A stretch of DNA of 64,000 nucleotides, taken from Streptomyces sp. 6-11-2 (lineage in GTDB: Bacteria; Actinomycetota; Actinomycetes; Streptomycetales; Streptomycetaceae). The notes under the pieces are model-generated. The model was given only the letters and a program-made list of their open reading frames with translations. It searched no databases and was not told the origin of the DNA. Where the stretch lies: positions 4,092,001 through 4,156,000 of the forward strand of contig NZ_BJOR01000001.1 in the NCBI RefSeq assembly GCF_006540305.1. The letters run 5' to 3'. The position numbers were made by a program, and so were the translations under genes. How positions within the stretch are numbered: the first letter of the stretch is position 1; every line of letters begins with the position of its first letter. This document shows positions 44,257-52,523 of this stretch, one piece after another.

Positions 44257-44988
44257 ATGTCGGACGAACCCGATGACCGACGTGGTGACCGGGGTGCTCT
44301 GCGATTGCGGACCCTCTGGCACTACTGCTGGGGAGCCGTCGCCGTACTGCTCGGCGTCACTCTGATCTTCTTCGCCGGCGTCACCCTGGCCCTCGTGCCC
44401 GACCGCATGGCCGAGGAGCGCGCTTACCAGGCTGCCCGCCCCTGTCGCGCGGCAGTCACCGAGGACTGCCTGCGCTCCGTCCAGGCCACCGTGCGCGACA
44501 CGGACATCCGGGAACCGAACAAGGGGGGCCAGACTCACGACCTCCTGCTCACCGGGCCTGCCCCCGTGCCCCGGAGAGTGGACATGGGGAAAGCCCAGCC
44601 GCTGCTCAGGCACCTGCGCGCCGGAGACGTGGTCACCGTCATCATGTGGCGGGAGTACGCGACCGCCGTACACAAGGACGGCGTGACGCAGTACTCAAAC
44701 GACAACCCCGAAGGACTGCCCCTGATCGCCACGGCCGTCGCCCTGGCCATGTTCGCCATCGGCCTCTTCGCTCTCTACGCCGGAGGACACGCGGTCGCGC
44801 GCGCTCCCGAATACGCCGCGACGGAGCTGCCCGCACGCCTCTGGAAGCGCGGGATGCAGACGCTCGGTGCCGCGATCTGTGCGGTTCCGGCCGGACTGTT
44901 CGGCATTTGGGCCGGCCCTTTCGGAGTGTTCGTCCTGTGGTTGGTCCTGGTCGCCATGCTTCTCGTGGGCACCCGGGAAGGCGATTAA
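44257..44988 (+). CDS. integral membrane protein of the element
   Basis: 243 aa. First helix CWGAVAVLLGVTLIFFAGVTLAL, then an outside domain of about 100 residues with two Cys (PCRAAVTEDCLRSVQATVRDT) and LLLTGPAPVPRRVDMGKAQPLLRHLRAGDVVTVIMWREYATAV, then three more helices (LIATAVALAMFAIGLFALYAGG, TLGAAICAVPAGLFGIWAG, VFVLWLVLVAMLLVG). It resembles a common Streptomyces hypothetical membrane protein type; no function known. Codon bias is normal, so this gene is intact. Confidence 0.7.
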   Translation: MSDEPDDRRGDRGALRLRTLWHYCWGAVAVLLGVTLIFFAGVTLALVPDRMAEERAYQAARPCRAAVTEDCLRSVQATVRDTDIREPNKGGQTHDLLLTGPAPVPRRVDMGKAQPLLRHLRAGDVVTVIMWREYATAVHKDGVTQYSNDNPEGLPLIATAVALAMFAIGLFALYAGGHAVARAPEYAATELPARLWKRGMQTLGAAICAVPAGLFGIWAGPFGVFVLWLVLVAMLLVGTREGD

Positions 44989-45208
44989 CCGGGCCGGGGA
45001 GGGCAGGCGGTACGCACACGGAATGACGCCACAGGGCGATGACGGCGTCTTGAATCTGGGCCGGGCCCAATGCCTCGAGGGAATCGGCCAACCCCCACAG
45101 GGGAGCCGGAACGCCGGGGCCTGTGGGGAGTCTGTGGGGCTCGGGGCTCGGGCGTGGATCTCTGTGCAGCTCAGGCCATGCGCACAGCACGGCCTGTAAA
45201 TCTGCCGT

Positions 45209-45240
45209 GGGCCGTCTCTGGGCCGTCTCTGGGCCGTCCG
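45209..45240. repeat. three tandem 11-bp GGGCCGTCTCT units near att copy B
   Basis: GGGCCGTCTCT, GGGCCGTCTCT, GGGCCGTCCGA in a row, about 90 bp from the att repeat, on the element side. Candidate integrase arm sites. Confidence 0.6.
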
Positions 45241-45277
45241 AGGGCGGCCAGTGGTGACCGCCAACGACCATCAACGA

Positions 45278-45312
45278 CCAGGAGGGCGCGGCCATCGGCC
45301 GCGCCCTCCTGG
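45278..45312 (-). terminator. terminator serving pmt after integration
   Basis: CCAGGAGGGCGCGGCC / GGCCGCGCCCTCCTGG, about 16-bp stem with a 3-nt loop, 14 bases beyond the pmt stop and inside the element. Thus the element brought pmt a new terminator. Confidence 0.8.
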
Positions 45313-45325
45313 TGTGTCTGCCCAG

Positions 45326-47074
45326 CTAGACCCAGGTGTCCAACCACATCCTTGAACGCCACGAGTCGATGGGAATCGACGTGCCCGTGTACAGCGGCCA
45401 GAAGTAGACGAAGTTCCAGGCGATCAGCAGGAACAGGACGCCCGCGCCGGTGGCGCCCGCGACGCGGCGGGTCTCCGAGGAGCCGGGCGGGCCCACGAGC
45501 GCGCCGATCAGCATCGCCACCGCCAGGCACAGGAAGGGGAGGAAGACGATGGCGTAGAAGAAGAAGATCGTGCGCTCCTGGTACATGAACCAGGGCAGGT
45601 AGCCTGCGGCGGCGCCGCAGGCGATGGCGCCCGCGCGCCAGTCGCGGCGGAAGAACCAGCGCCACAGGACGTACACCAGCGCGGCGCAGGCCGCCCACCA
45701 CAGCATCGGCGTGCCGATGGCGAGGACCTCGCGGGCGCACTTGCCGGCGGCGTCCGTGGGACAGCCTGCCGTGCCGGGGGAGGGCGACTCGTAGAAGTAC
45801 GACACCGGGCGGCCGTCGACGATCCAGCTCCACGGGTTGGACTGGTAGTTGTGCGGCGAGGACAGGCCGACGTGGAACTTGTAGACCTCGTGCTCGTAGT
45901 GCCACAGGCTGCGCAGCCAGTCCGGCAGGAAGGTGAAGCCGCCGCCCTTGCCGTCGGTCGTGGCCCAGTCGCGGAAGTAGCCGCCGCTGCCGTCGGCGGG
46001 GGAGCGGATCCAGCCGATCCAGGAGACGAGGTAGACGGCGATCGCGACCGGGACCGTGGCCAGGAACGTGATGCCGGTGTCCCGCTTCAGCACGGCCGTG
46101 TACGGGTGCCAGGCGCCGGCCACCTTGCGGGCGCCCACGTCCCACAGGACGGCCATCACGCAGAACGCGGCCAGGATGTACAGGCCGTTCCACTTGGTGC
46201 CGAACGCCAGGCCCAGCATGAGGCCGGCCGCCCAGCGCCATGGGCGCAGGCCGAGGCGGGCCGTCTCGGCCGTGTGCGCGTCGGGCCGCACCCGCCCGTC
46301 GGCGTCGGTCGGGAGCGCGGCGGCGAGTTTCTCCCGGGCCCGGTCGCGGTCGATCAGCAGGCAGCCGAAGGCGGCCAGCACGAAGAACATCAGCACGCCG
46401 TCCAGCAGCGCGGTCCGGCTCATCACGAAGTGCAGGCCGTCCACCGCCATCAGCGCGCCCGCCAGGCAGCCGAGGAAGGTGGAGCGGAACAGCCGCCGGC
46501 CGATCCGGCACAGCATCAGCACCGACAGCGTGCCGAGCAGGGCCGTCATGAAGCGCCAGCCGAACGGGTTGAACCCGAAGAGCAGCTCGCCGAGGCCGAT
46601 CACGTACTTGCCGACCGGGGGGTGCACGACATAGGCCGCGTCCGAGGGGATCGGGATGTGCCCGCCGGTCTTGAGGATCAGGTCGTTGGCGTTCTTGTCC
46701 CAGTTGACCTCGAAGCCGCGGTGGACGAGCGCCCACGCGTCCTTGGCGTAGTACGTCTCGTCGAATATCACCGCCTTCGGGCTGCCCAGGTTCCAGAACC
46801 GCAGCACGCCCGCCACCAGCGTGACCAGCAACGGGCCGCCCCAGCCCGACCAGCGGACGATCCGGTCGGCGAGGGTCCGCGGGATGCCGAGGGCGGCCCA
46901 CAGGCGCTCCCCGGGCCGCGCATACGGCGGCACCAGACGGTCGACGACGCCACTGCCGCCGCTCGCGGGCCCCGCGGAGTGGCCGAAGCGGCGCAGGCGC
47001 TGCTGCCACGTCGGCCGCTGGTCGTGCGGGGCCGGGCCCTGCCGGGTGTCCGTGTGGGACGCGGTACTGGTCAC
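45326..47074 (-). CDS. pmt: dolichyl-phosphate-mannose-protein mannosyltransferase (protein O-mannosyltransferase)
   Basis: 582 aa from the GTG at 47072-47074. Transfers mannose from a polyprenyl phosphate carrier to secreted proteins at the membrane. Seen: GGPLLVTLVAGVLRFWNLG then FDETYYAKDAW (catalytic Asp-Glu of the GT-C/GT39 fold, about residues 105-114), VHPPVGKYVIGLGELLFGFNPFGWRF, about 10 helices, KWNGLYILAAF and the C-terminal WNFVYFWPLYTG. In Streptomyces, Pmt glycosylates lipoproteins and is needed for phiC31 infection. The last 25 codons coincide with the att repeat; integration replaced the native 3' end by a synonymous copy ending in TAG. Confidence 0.95.
   Translation of the reverse strand: MTSTASHTDTRQGPAPHDQRPTWQQRLRRFGHSAGPASGGSGVVDRLVPPYARPGERLWAALGIPRTLADRIVRWSGWGGPLLVTLVAGVLRFWNLGSPKAVIFDETYYAKDAWALVHRGFEVNWDKNANDLILKTGGHIPIPSDAAYVVHPPVGKYVIGLGELLFGFNPFGWRFMTALLGTLSVLMLCRIGRRLFRSTFLGCLAGALMAVDGLHFVMSRTALLDGVLMFFVLAAFGCLLIDRDRAREKLAAALPTDADGRVRPDAHTAETARLGLRPWRWAAGLMLGLAFGTKWNGLYILAAFCVMAVLWDVGARKVAGAWHPYTAVLKRDTGITFLATVPVAIAVYLVSWIGWIRSPADGSGGYFRDWATTDGKGGGFTFLPDWLRSLWHYEHEVYKFHVGLSSPHNYQSNPWSWIVDGRPVSYFYESPSPGTAGCPTDAAGKCAREVLAIGTPMLWWAACAALVYVLWRWFFRRDWRAGAIACGAAAGYLPWFMYQERTIFFFYAIVFLPFLCLAVAMLIGALVGPPGSSETRRVAGATGAGVLFLLIAWNFVYFWPLYTGTSIPIDSWRSRMWLDTWV
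45328..45404 (-). repeat. att copy B at the functional 3' end of pmt
   Basis: 77-bp partner of 41317-41393 (73 identical). It encodes the present C-terminus of Pmt with stop TAG. The two repeats are direct and 4011 bp apart, as expected for attL/attR. Confidence 0.9.
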
Positions 47075-47171
47075 CGCGCCATCGTAGGGAACCGTTCTGT
47101 GTGAGTCCCGCGCATGGCCGGTACCGGCCGGGACGCGTCCGCCCGCGACGGCACTTGAGAGGATGGGGTGC

Positions 47172-48020
47172 GTGACTGGAATCCTTGTTTTGGCGGGCAC
47201 TCCCATCGGCGACGTCCAGGACGCGCCGCCCCGGCTCGCGGAGGAACTGGCCGGCGCGGACGTGGTCGCCGCCGAGGACACCCGGCGGCTGCGCCGGCTC
47301 ACCCAGGCGCTCGGCGTCACCCCCAAGGGGCGCGTCGTGTCGTACTTCGAGGGCAACGAGTCCGCCCGCACCCCGGAACTGGTCGAGGAACTGCTCGGCG
47401 GGGCGCGTGTGCTGCTGGTGACGGACGCGGGCATGCCGTCCGTCTCCGACCCGGGCTACCGGCTGGTCGCGGCCGCCGTGGAGCAGGACGTCCGGGTGAC
47501 GGCCGTACCGGGCCCGTCCGCCGTGCTCACCGCGCTGGCGCTGTCCGGGCTGCCGGTCGACCGGTTCTGTTTCGAGGGATTCCTGCCGCGCAAGGCGGGC
47601 GAGCGGCTGACCCGGCTGCGGGAGGTCGCGGACGAGCGGCGCACGCTGGTCTACTTCGAGGCCCCGCACCGGCTCGACGACACGCTCGCGGCGATGGCCG
47701 AGGTGTTCGGCGCCGAGCGGCGGGGCGCCGTGTGCCGGGAGCTGACCAAGACCTACGAGGAGGTGCGGCGCGGCGGGCTCGGGGAACTGGCCGCGTGGGC
47801 CGCCGAGGGCGTGCGCGGCGAGATCACCGTCGTGGTCGAGGGGGCGCCCGAGAAGGGACCAGAGGAGATCGGCCCCGAGGAACTGGTGCGGCGGGTGCGG
47901 GTGCGCGAGGAGGCCGGGGAACGCCGCAAGGAGGCCATCGCGGCGGTCGCGGCCGAGGCCGGGGTGCCCAAGCGGGAGGTGTTCGACGCGGTGGTCGCCG
48001 CCAAGCGCGCGGGGGCGTGA
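47172..48020 (+). CDS. rsmI: 16S rRNA (cytidine1402-2'-O)-methyltransferase
   Basis: 282 aa from the GTG at 47172 (an ATG three codons earlier is possible). SAM-dependent ribose methylation of C1402 in 16S rRNA. Seen: LVLAGTPIGDVQDAPPRLAEEL (family start), VAAEDTRRLRRLTQALGV, LVTDAGMPSVSDPGYRLV, VTAVPGPSAVLTALALSGLP and FEGFLPRK, then FEAPHRLDDTL and the C-terminal VPKREVFDAVVAAKR. Divergent from pmt, the same arrangement as in mycobacteria. Confidence 0.95.
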   Translation: MTGILVLAGTPIGDVQDAPPRLAEELAGADVVAAEDTRRLRRLTQALGVTPKGRVVSYFEGNESARTPELVEELLGGARVLLVTDAGMPSVSDPGYRLVAAAVEQDVRVTAVPGPSAVLTALALSGLPVDRFCFEGFLPRKAGERLTRLREVADERRTLVYFEAPHRLDDTLAAMAEVFGAERRGAVCRELTKTYEEVRRGGLGELAAWAAEGVRGEITVVVEGAPEKGPEEIGPEELVRRVRVREEAGERRKEAIAAVAAEAGVPKREVFDAVVAAKRAGA

Positions 48021-48101
48021 GACCTCGCTCACACCCGCTCTGAGCAGGGCGCATCTCTCATGAGCGGCCGCCCCATGGAGTGGCAAAGAGCCGTCCGGGA
48101 A

Positions 48102-48240
48102 GGCAAAGGGACTTCGGCCGCGGGAGGGACCCTTTGGCAAGCGGGGCCCAAAACGCCTCCAACACTCCCCAGGCCTTGTGCGCCGCCGACGGCGGAGGAG
48201 TTCACTGGACGACGGGACGGCAACCGTCCCCTTTGTCCAG
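48102..48240 (+). promoter_or_regulatory. structured leader before the zinc-ribbon gene
   Basis: Two hairpins: GCAAAGGG / CCCTTTGG around 48103-48137, and a long one at 48205-48240, CTGGAC-GA-CGGGACGG-CAA-CCGTCCC-CTTT-GTCCAG. The second ends 18 nt before the start GTG and just before the GAGGAG ribosome binding site. It could be the rsmI terminator or a 5' leader structure. Confidence 0.5.
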
Positions 48241-48258
48241 CGGACACGAGGAGCTGGC

Positions 48259-48711
48259 GTGAGTGACATCACAGGGCGGCGGTACGGCCACCGCGGTGCG
48301 GCCATGGCCGTCGTCAACGAGTCCTACTCCTTCGCCTGCATGAGGTGCGGGCACGGATGGGAGCAGTCGTACGAGATAGAGCACTACACGGACGGCGAGG
48401 GCAACGAGTGCGTGCGGTACGTGGCGGACGGCCGCGTCGTGCCGTCCCCGCTGAGCCGGCCGCGTTGCCAGAACTGCGACGGGCACGTCGTCCGGATCAT
48501 GATGGCCGGCCGGGTGTCGTCCGCGCAGAGCCATCTGCACCGGCACGAGGAACGCCGGCACCATCCGGTGCCACCCGTGGCGAACCGGGTCGGGACGTCC
48601 CCGTCGGGGGAGGAGGCGGCGGACCGCGCGCAGGGCACCCGCACCGGCCACGGCGACCACCACTGGCATCTGTCGGACCTGCTGCACCCCTTCCACCGCA
48701 AGGCGGGCTGA
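48259..48711 (+). CDS. hypothetical zinc-ribbon protein
   Basis: 150 aa from the GTG at 48259, with GAGGAG 5 nt before it; the ATG at 48304 lacks a ribosome binding site. Seen: a CxxC pair in SFACMRCGHGWEQSYEIEHYTD and a second in RPRCQNCDGHVVRIMMAG, the layout of a rubredoxin-like or treble-clef zinc ribbon. The C-terminus is His-rich (HLHRHEERRHHP ... HGDHHWHLSDLLHPFH), which may bind metal. Found in this position in other streptomycetes as far as I recall; function unknown. Confidence 0.75.
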   Translation: MSDITGRRYGHRGAAMAVVNESYSFACMRCGHGWEQSYEIEHYTDGEGNECVRYVADGRVVPSPLSRPRCQNCDGHVVRIMMAGRVSSAQSHLHRHEERRHHPVPPVANRVGTSPSGEEAADRAQGTRTGHGDHHWHLSDLLHPFHRKAG

Positions 48712-48772
48712 GCGCCGCCTCACGACGAGCGGTGGACGATGAGGACCCCCGCCCCTTCCGTAGGATCGGGGC

Positions 48773-49651
48773 ATGCCTTCGAACGCCGACAAGAACGCGG
48801 CGCCCCCGCTTCCGGAGCCGCTCCGGATACCGGTCGCCGACTCCCACACCCACCTCGACATGCAGTCCGGCACGGTCGAGGAAGGCCTGGCCAAGGCCGC
48901 GTCGGTGGGCGTGACGACGGTCGTCCAGGTCGGCTGCGACCTCAACGGCTCGCGGTGGGCCGCCGAGACGGCCGCGGCGTACGACAGTGTCCACGCGACG
49001 GTCGCCCTGCACCCGAACGAGGCTCCGCGCATCGTCCACGGCGACCCCGACGGCTGGTCGCGGCAGGGCGCGCGCGAGCCGGGCGGGGACACCGGGCTCG
49101 ACGAGGCCCTGGCCGAGATCGACCGGCTGGCCGCGCTGCCCCAGGTCAAGGGCGTCGGGGAGACCGGACTCGACTACTTCCGCACCGGTCCCGAGGGCAA
49201 GGCGGCGCAGGAGCTTTCCTTCCGCGCCCATATCGAGATCGCCAAGCGGCACGGCAAGGCCCTCGTCATCCACGACCGGGACGCGCACGCCGACGTCCTG
49301 CGCGTCCTCAAGGAGGAGGGCGCCCCCGAGCGGACGGTGTTCCACTGCTACTCGGGCGACGCGGAGATGGCCGAGGTGTGCGCCCGCGCCGGCTACTACA
49401 TGTCCTTCGCCGGCAACGTCACCTTCAAGAACGCCCAGAACCTGCGGGACGCCCTCGCCGTCGCCCCGCTGGAGCTGGTCCTGGTGGAGACCGACGCGCC
49501 CTTCCTGACCCCGGCGCCGTACCGCGGACGGCCCAACGCCCCGTACCTCGTTCCGGTCACGGTGCGTGCGATGGCCGCTGTGCGCGGCATCGACGAGGAC
49601 ACTCTGGCGACGGCACTGGCGGTCAACACGGCCCGCGCTTTCGGCTACTGA
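48773..49651 (+). CDS. tatD: TatD family hydrolase (metal-dependent DNase)
   Basis: 292 aa. Seen: the metal ligands in VADSHTHLDMQSG, GVGETGLDYFRTG (Glu ligand), ALVIHDRDAHADVLRVL, VFHCYSGDAEMAEVC and the final Asp in LVETDAPFLTPAPYRGRPN, all TatD signatures. Three-metal TIM barrel with 3'-5' DNase activity in repair. It is followed by rpf-ksgA-ispE as in M. tuberculosis (Rv1008-Rv1011). Confidence 0.94.
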   Translation: MPSNADKNAAPPLPEPLRIPVADSHTHLDMQSGTVEEGLAKAASVGVTTVVQVGCDLNGSRWAAETAAAYDSVHATVALHPNEAPRIVHGDPDGWSRQGAREPGGDTGLDEALAEIDRLAALPQVKGVGETGLDYFRTGPEGKAAQELSFRAHIEIAKRHGKALVIHDRDAHADVLRVLKEEGAPERTVFHCYSGDAEMAEVCARAGYYMSFAGNVTFKNAQNLRDALAVAPLELVLVETDAPFLTPAPYRGRPNAPYLVPVTVRAMAAVRGIDEDTLATALAVNTARAFGY

Positions 49652-49704
49652 GCGCATCCGGGGCGCTTTGGAGAGTGACGGGCGCTCCGCTAGGTTCTGG
49701 CCGC

Positions 49705-51306
49705 GTGAGCAATCTGCGCTACGAGGCGTACGAGACGTACGGCGCATACGAGACCTACGAGACGTATGAGTCCTACGGGCCGTACAACCCGTACGAGCAG
49801 TACGGCGGCGCGTACGAGCAGTACAACAACCCGTATCAGCAGGACAATGCGTACCAACAGGGCAACGCGTACCGGCAGTACGGCAGCCCGTACGAGCAGG
49901 ACAACCCCTACCGGCAGTACGACAGCCCGTACCAGCAGGACAGCTCGTACGAGCAGTACGAGCAGTACGAGCACACCGCCCTCCACCACGACGTGCACAC
50001 CGCGCAGACGCTGTCGTACGGAGCCCACGGGTCGCCGTACGCGGACACGTACGGGCCCGCCTACGAGGCCCTGCGCCGGTCCGCCGCTCACGAGCCCACC
50101 CAGCCGGTACTGCCCCGCCAGACCCGCCACGCCGAGAGCACTACGGCGAGCGGCGCGGGGAGCGGCACGCACCGGGGAGCGCGGCGGCGCAGGGCGCGGT
50201 ACACGGAGCGGCCCGAGGCGTGCGTGCGCCGGCTGCTGCCCCGCGCGCTGGTCGTCGCGTTCCTGGCGGGCGGGACCACCGCGTTCGTCGCCGAGGACAA
50301 GGCGATCGAGCTCAGCGTCGACGGCGGCGAGCGCAGTCTGCACACCTTCGCCGACGACGTCTCCGGACTGCTGGCCGACGAAGGTGTGCGGCTCGGGCCG
50401 CACGACGTGGTGCTGCCCGCCCCCGAGGCCGCGCTCACCAGCGGCGACGAGATCACCGTCCGCCACGGGCGGCCGGTCCGGCTGACGCTCGACGGACACC
50501 GCCGCGAGGTGTGGACGACGGCGCGCACGGTCGAGGAAGCGCTCAGGGAGCTGGGCGTGCGCGCGGAGGGGGCGTATCTGTCGGCCGCGCGCTCGCAGCC
50601 CATCGGACGTGCCGGACTCGCGCTCGACGTGCGCACCGAGCGTTCGGTGACCGTCATGGCGGACGGCCGCGCCCGCACCGTCCGCACCAACGCGGCGACC
50701 GTGCGGGACGTGGTGGAGCAGGCCGGGATCACCCTGCGGGGCCAGGACACCATCTCCGTGGCGCCGGGCAGCTTCCCCCGCGACGGGCAGACGGTCACCG
50801 TGCTGCGGATCACCGGGAGCCGGGAGGCACGCGAGGAGCTCATCCCGTTCGCCGTGCGGCGCACCGCCGACCCGACCCTGCTCAGGGGGACGGAGGTCGT
50901 CGAGCGGGCCGGACAGCCGGGAGTGCGCAGGGTCGAGTACTCCGTGCGCACGGTCAACGGCGTGCGGCAGCGGCCGTGGCGCGTGGAGTCGGAGGTGGTG
51001 CGCGCGCCGCGGACGCAGATCGTGAAGGTCGGTACCAAGGCCCACCCGCCGTCGGTACGGGGCGCCGACCACCTCGACTGGCAGGGGCTCGCGCAGTGCG
51101 AGTCCGGCGGCCGGGCGGACGCCGTGGACGCCTCGGGCACGTACGGCGGCCTGTACCAGTTCGACGAAGACACCTGGCACGGCCTCGGCGGCCGGGGCCG
51201 CCCCCAGGACGCGCCGGCGGAGGAGCAGACCTACCGCGCGAAGAAGCTGTACGTGAGCCGGGGGGCGAGCCCCTGGCCCCACTGCGGCGACCGGCTCCGA
51301 GGCTAG
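49705..51306 (+). CDS. rpfC: resuscitation-promoting factor (DUF348-G5-Rpf) with Tyr-rich N-terminus
   Basis: 533 aa, GTG start 8 nt after a TAGGTT -10, so probably leaderless. Residues 1-90 are a Tyr/Gln/Glu repeat (NPYEQYGGAYEQYNNPYQQ), with a basic patch RGARRRRAR before the membrane anchor LVVAFLAGGTTAFVA (about 182-196). Then three DUF348 domains (about 200-370), a G5 domain (about 375-445) and the lysozyme-like Rpf domain DHLDWQGLAQCESGGRADAVDASGTYGGLYQF with catalytic Glu466 in CESGG. It cleaves peptidoglycan to aid germination. Among S. coelicolor Rpfs the location fits RpfC. The stop codon lies in the CTAG that bounds a MITE-like element. Confidence 0.92.
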   Translation: MSNLRYEAYETYGAYETYETYESYGPYNPYEQYGGAYEQYNNPYQQDNAYQQGNAYRQYGSPYEQDNPYRQYDSPYQQDSSYEQYEQYEHTALHHDVHTAQTLSYGAHGSPYADTYGPAYEALRRSAAHEPTQPVLPRQTRHAESTTASGAGSGTHRGARRRRARYTERPEACVRRLLPRALVVAFLAGGTTAFVAEDKAIELSVDGGERSLHTFADDVSGLLADEGVRLGPHDVVLPAPEAALTSGDEITVRHGRPVRLTLDGHRREVWTTARTVEEALRELGVRAEGAYLSAARSQPIGRAGLALDVRTERSVTVMADGRARTVRTNAATVRDVVEQAGITLRGQDTISVAPGSFPRDGQTVTVLRITGSREAREELIPFAVRRTADPTLLRGTEVVERAGQPGVRRVEYSVRTVNGVRQRPWRVESEVVRAPRTQIVKVGTKAHPPSVRGADHLDWQGLAQCESGGRADAVDASGTYGGLYQFDEDTWHGLGGRGRPQDAPAEEQTYRAKKLYVSRGASPWPHCGDRLRG

Positions 51307-51531
51307 TGCTGTGACCGGAAAGGTTCACCGGCTCGCGACGCCCGGCACGGCACTCCCCCAGCCTTCGGCCGGGGGTACCCCCACGCCGCGTTGTCGCATC
51401 ACCCGAGTACATCCGGTACGCGGGCAATGCTCCGCCTTGCGATGTTCCCCCACTGCCTGAAGGGCGTGGGAGGTGCCCCCAGCACCGGACGCCGCGAGCT
51501 TCCCGGCAAACCTTTCCGGCCACAGCACTAG
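51303..51531. mobile_element. 229-bp MITE-like element with 25-bp terminal inverted repeats
   Basis: CTAG-TGCTGTG(A/G)CCGGAAAGGTT... at the left and the mirror image ending ...AACCTTTCCGGCCACAGCA-CTAG at the right; the 25-bp repeats agree at 22 positions and similarity continues inward (CTCGCG-CG-CCGG). CTAG at both ends fits the 4-bp YTAR duplication of IS701-type elements (inference). No transposase frame inside. The interior carries two shorter GC palindromes (TCCCCCAGCC...GGGGGTACCCCC; TTCCCCCACTGCC...GGTGCCCCC). The left CTAG supplies the rpf stop codon. Confidence 0.85.
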
Positions 51532-51653
51532 GCGGGCGCGGCCGCGGGCGGGCCGTCCCCCGCGCGCCGGCCTCCGCTTCGGGCGGCCGCGGGCCGGACC
51601 CGGCTCCGGGCGGCCGTGGCAATCACGCCACCCGCGCCCCGTACCCTTGTGCC

Positions 51654-52523
51654 GTGAGCAGCCCCGCCCCCGACGCCCTCCTGGGTCCCGCCGACATCCG
51701 CGAACTGGCGGCAGCACTCGGCGTACGCCCGACCAAGCAACGCGGCCAGAACTTCGTGATCGACGCGAACACCGTCCGCCGCATCGTCCGCACCGCCGAC
51801 GTCCACCCCGAGGACGTGGTCGTCGAGGTCGGCCCGGGGCTCGGCTCCCTCACCCTCGCCCTGCTGGAGGCCGCCGACCGGGTCACCGCCGTGGAGATCG
51901 ACGACGTACTCGCCGCCGCGCTGCCCGCGACCGTCGCCGCCCGCATGCCGGAGCGCGCCGGCCGTTTCGCGCTGGTCCACTCCGACGCGATGCACGTCAC
52001 CGAGCTGCCGGGCCCCGCGCCCACCGCCCTGGTCGCGAACCTCCCCTACAACGTGGCCGTGCCCGTCCTGCTGCACATGCTCGACACCTTCCCGAGCATC
52101 GAGCGCACCCTCGTGATGGTGCAGGCGGAGGTCGCCGACCGGCTCGCCGCGGCGCCCGGCTCGAAGGTGTACGGCGTGCCGTCCGTGAAGGCGAACTGGT
52201 ACGCCGAGGTCAAGCGGGCCGGGGCCATCGGCCGCAATGTCTTCTGGCCCGCGCCGAACGTCGACAGCGGACTGGTGTCCCTGGTCCGACGCACGGAACC
52301 GGTCGCGACCACCGCCACCAAGCGCGAGGTATTCGCCGTCGTCGACGCGGCCTTCGCCCAGCGCCGCAAGACCCTGCGGGCCGCGCTCGCCGGGTGGGCC
52401 GGGTCGGCCGCGGCGGCGGAGGCGGCCCTGGTCGCCGCCGGGGTCTCCCCGCAGGCGCGGGGCGAGTCGCTGACGGTGGAGGAGTTCGCACGGATCGCCG
52501 AGCACAAGGAGACCGGTAAGTGA
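51654..52523 (+). CDS. ksgA: 16S rRNA (adenine1518-N6/adenine1519-N6)-dimethyltransferase
   Basis: 289 aa, GTG start. Seen: the RNA-binding N-terminus [31 protein letters not shown]-binding [29 protein letters not shown], and the catalytic [15 protein letters not shown] (NLPY). [18 protein letters not shown] is also conserved. It overlaps ispE by 4 bases, so the two are coupled. Confidence 0.96.
   Translation: MSSPAPDALLGPADIRELAAALGVRPTKQRGQNFVIDANTVRRIVRTADVHPEDVVVEVGPGLGSLTLALLEAADRVTAVEIDDVLAAALPATVAARMPERAGRFALVHSDAMHVTELPGPAPTALVANLPYNVAVPVLLHMLDTFPSIERTLVMVQAEVADRLAAAPGSKVYGVPSVKANWYAEVKRAGAIGRNVFWPAPNVDSGLVSLVRRTEPVATTATKREVFAVVDAAFAQRRKTLRAALAGWAGSAAAAEAALVAAGVSPQARGESLTVEEFARIAEHKETGK

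Larger units (their letters stand above)
44989..45325. other. non-coding end of the element with direct repeats
   Basis: No gene. Contains GTGGGGAGTCTGTGGGGCTCGGGGCTCGGG short repeats (45122-45152), three tandem GGGCCGTCTCT units (45209-45240) and a hairpin. Repeats of this kind beside an att site often are arm-type integrase binding sites; that is inference. Confidence 0.5.

Noticed and set aside
43944..44258. Second integrase remnant (FTAYDLRRSVCR on the minus strand)
   Set aside because: Only one short box-like phrase; no second His or Tyr motif and no codon bias over the rest of the frame.
49740..49990. Repeat array of TACGAGCAGTACG-type units as a possible CRISPR or satellite
   Set aside because: The repeats are codons for a Tyr/Gln/Glu-rich protein segment in the rpf frame, with no spacers.
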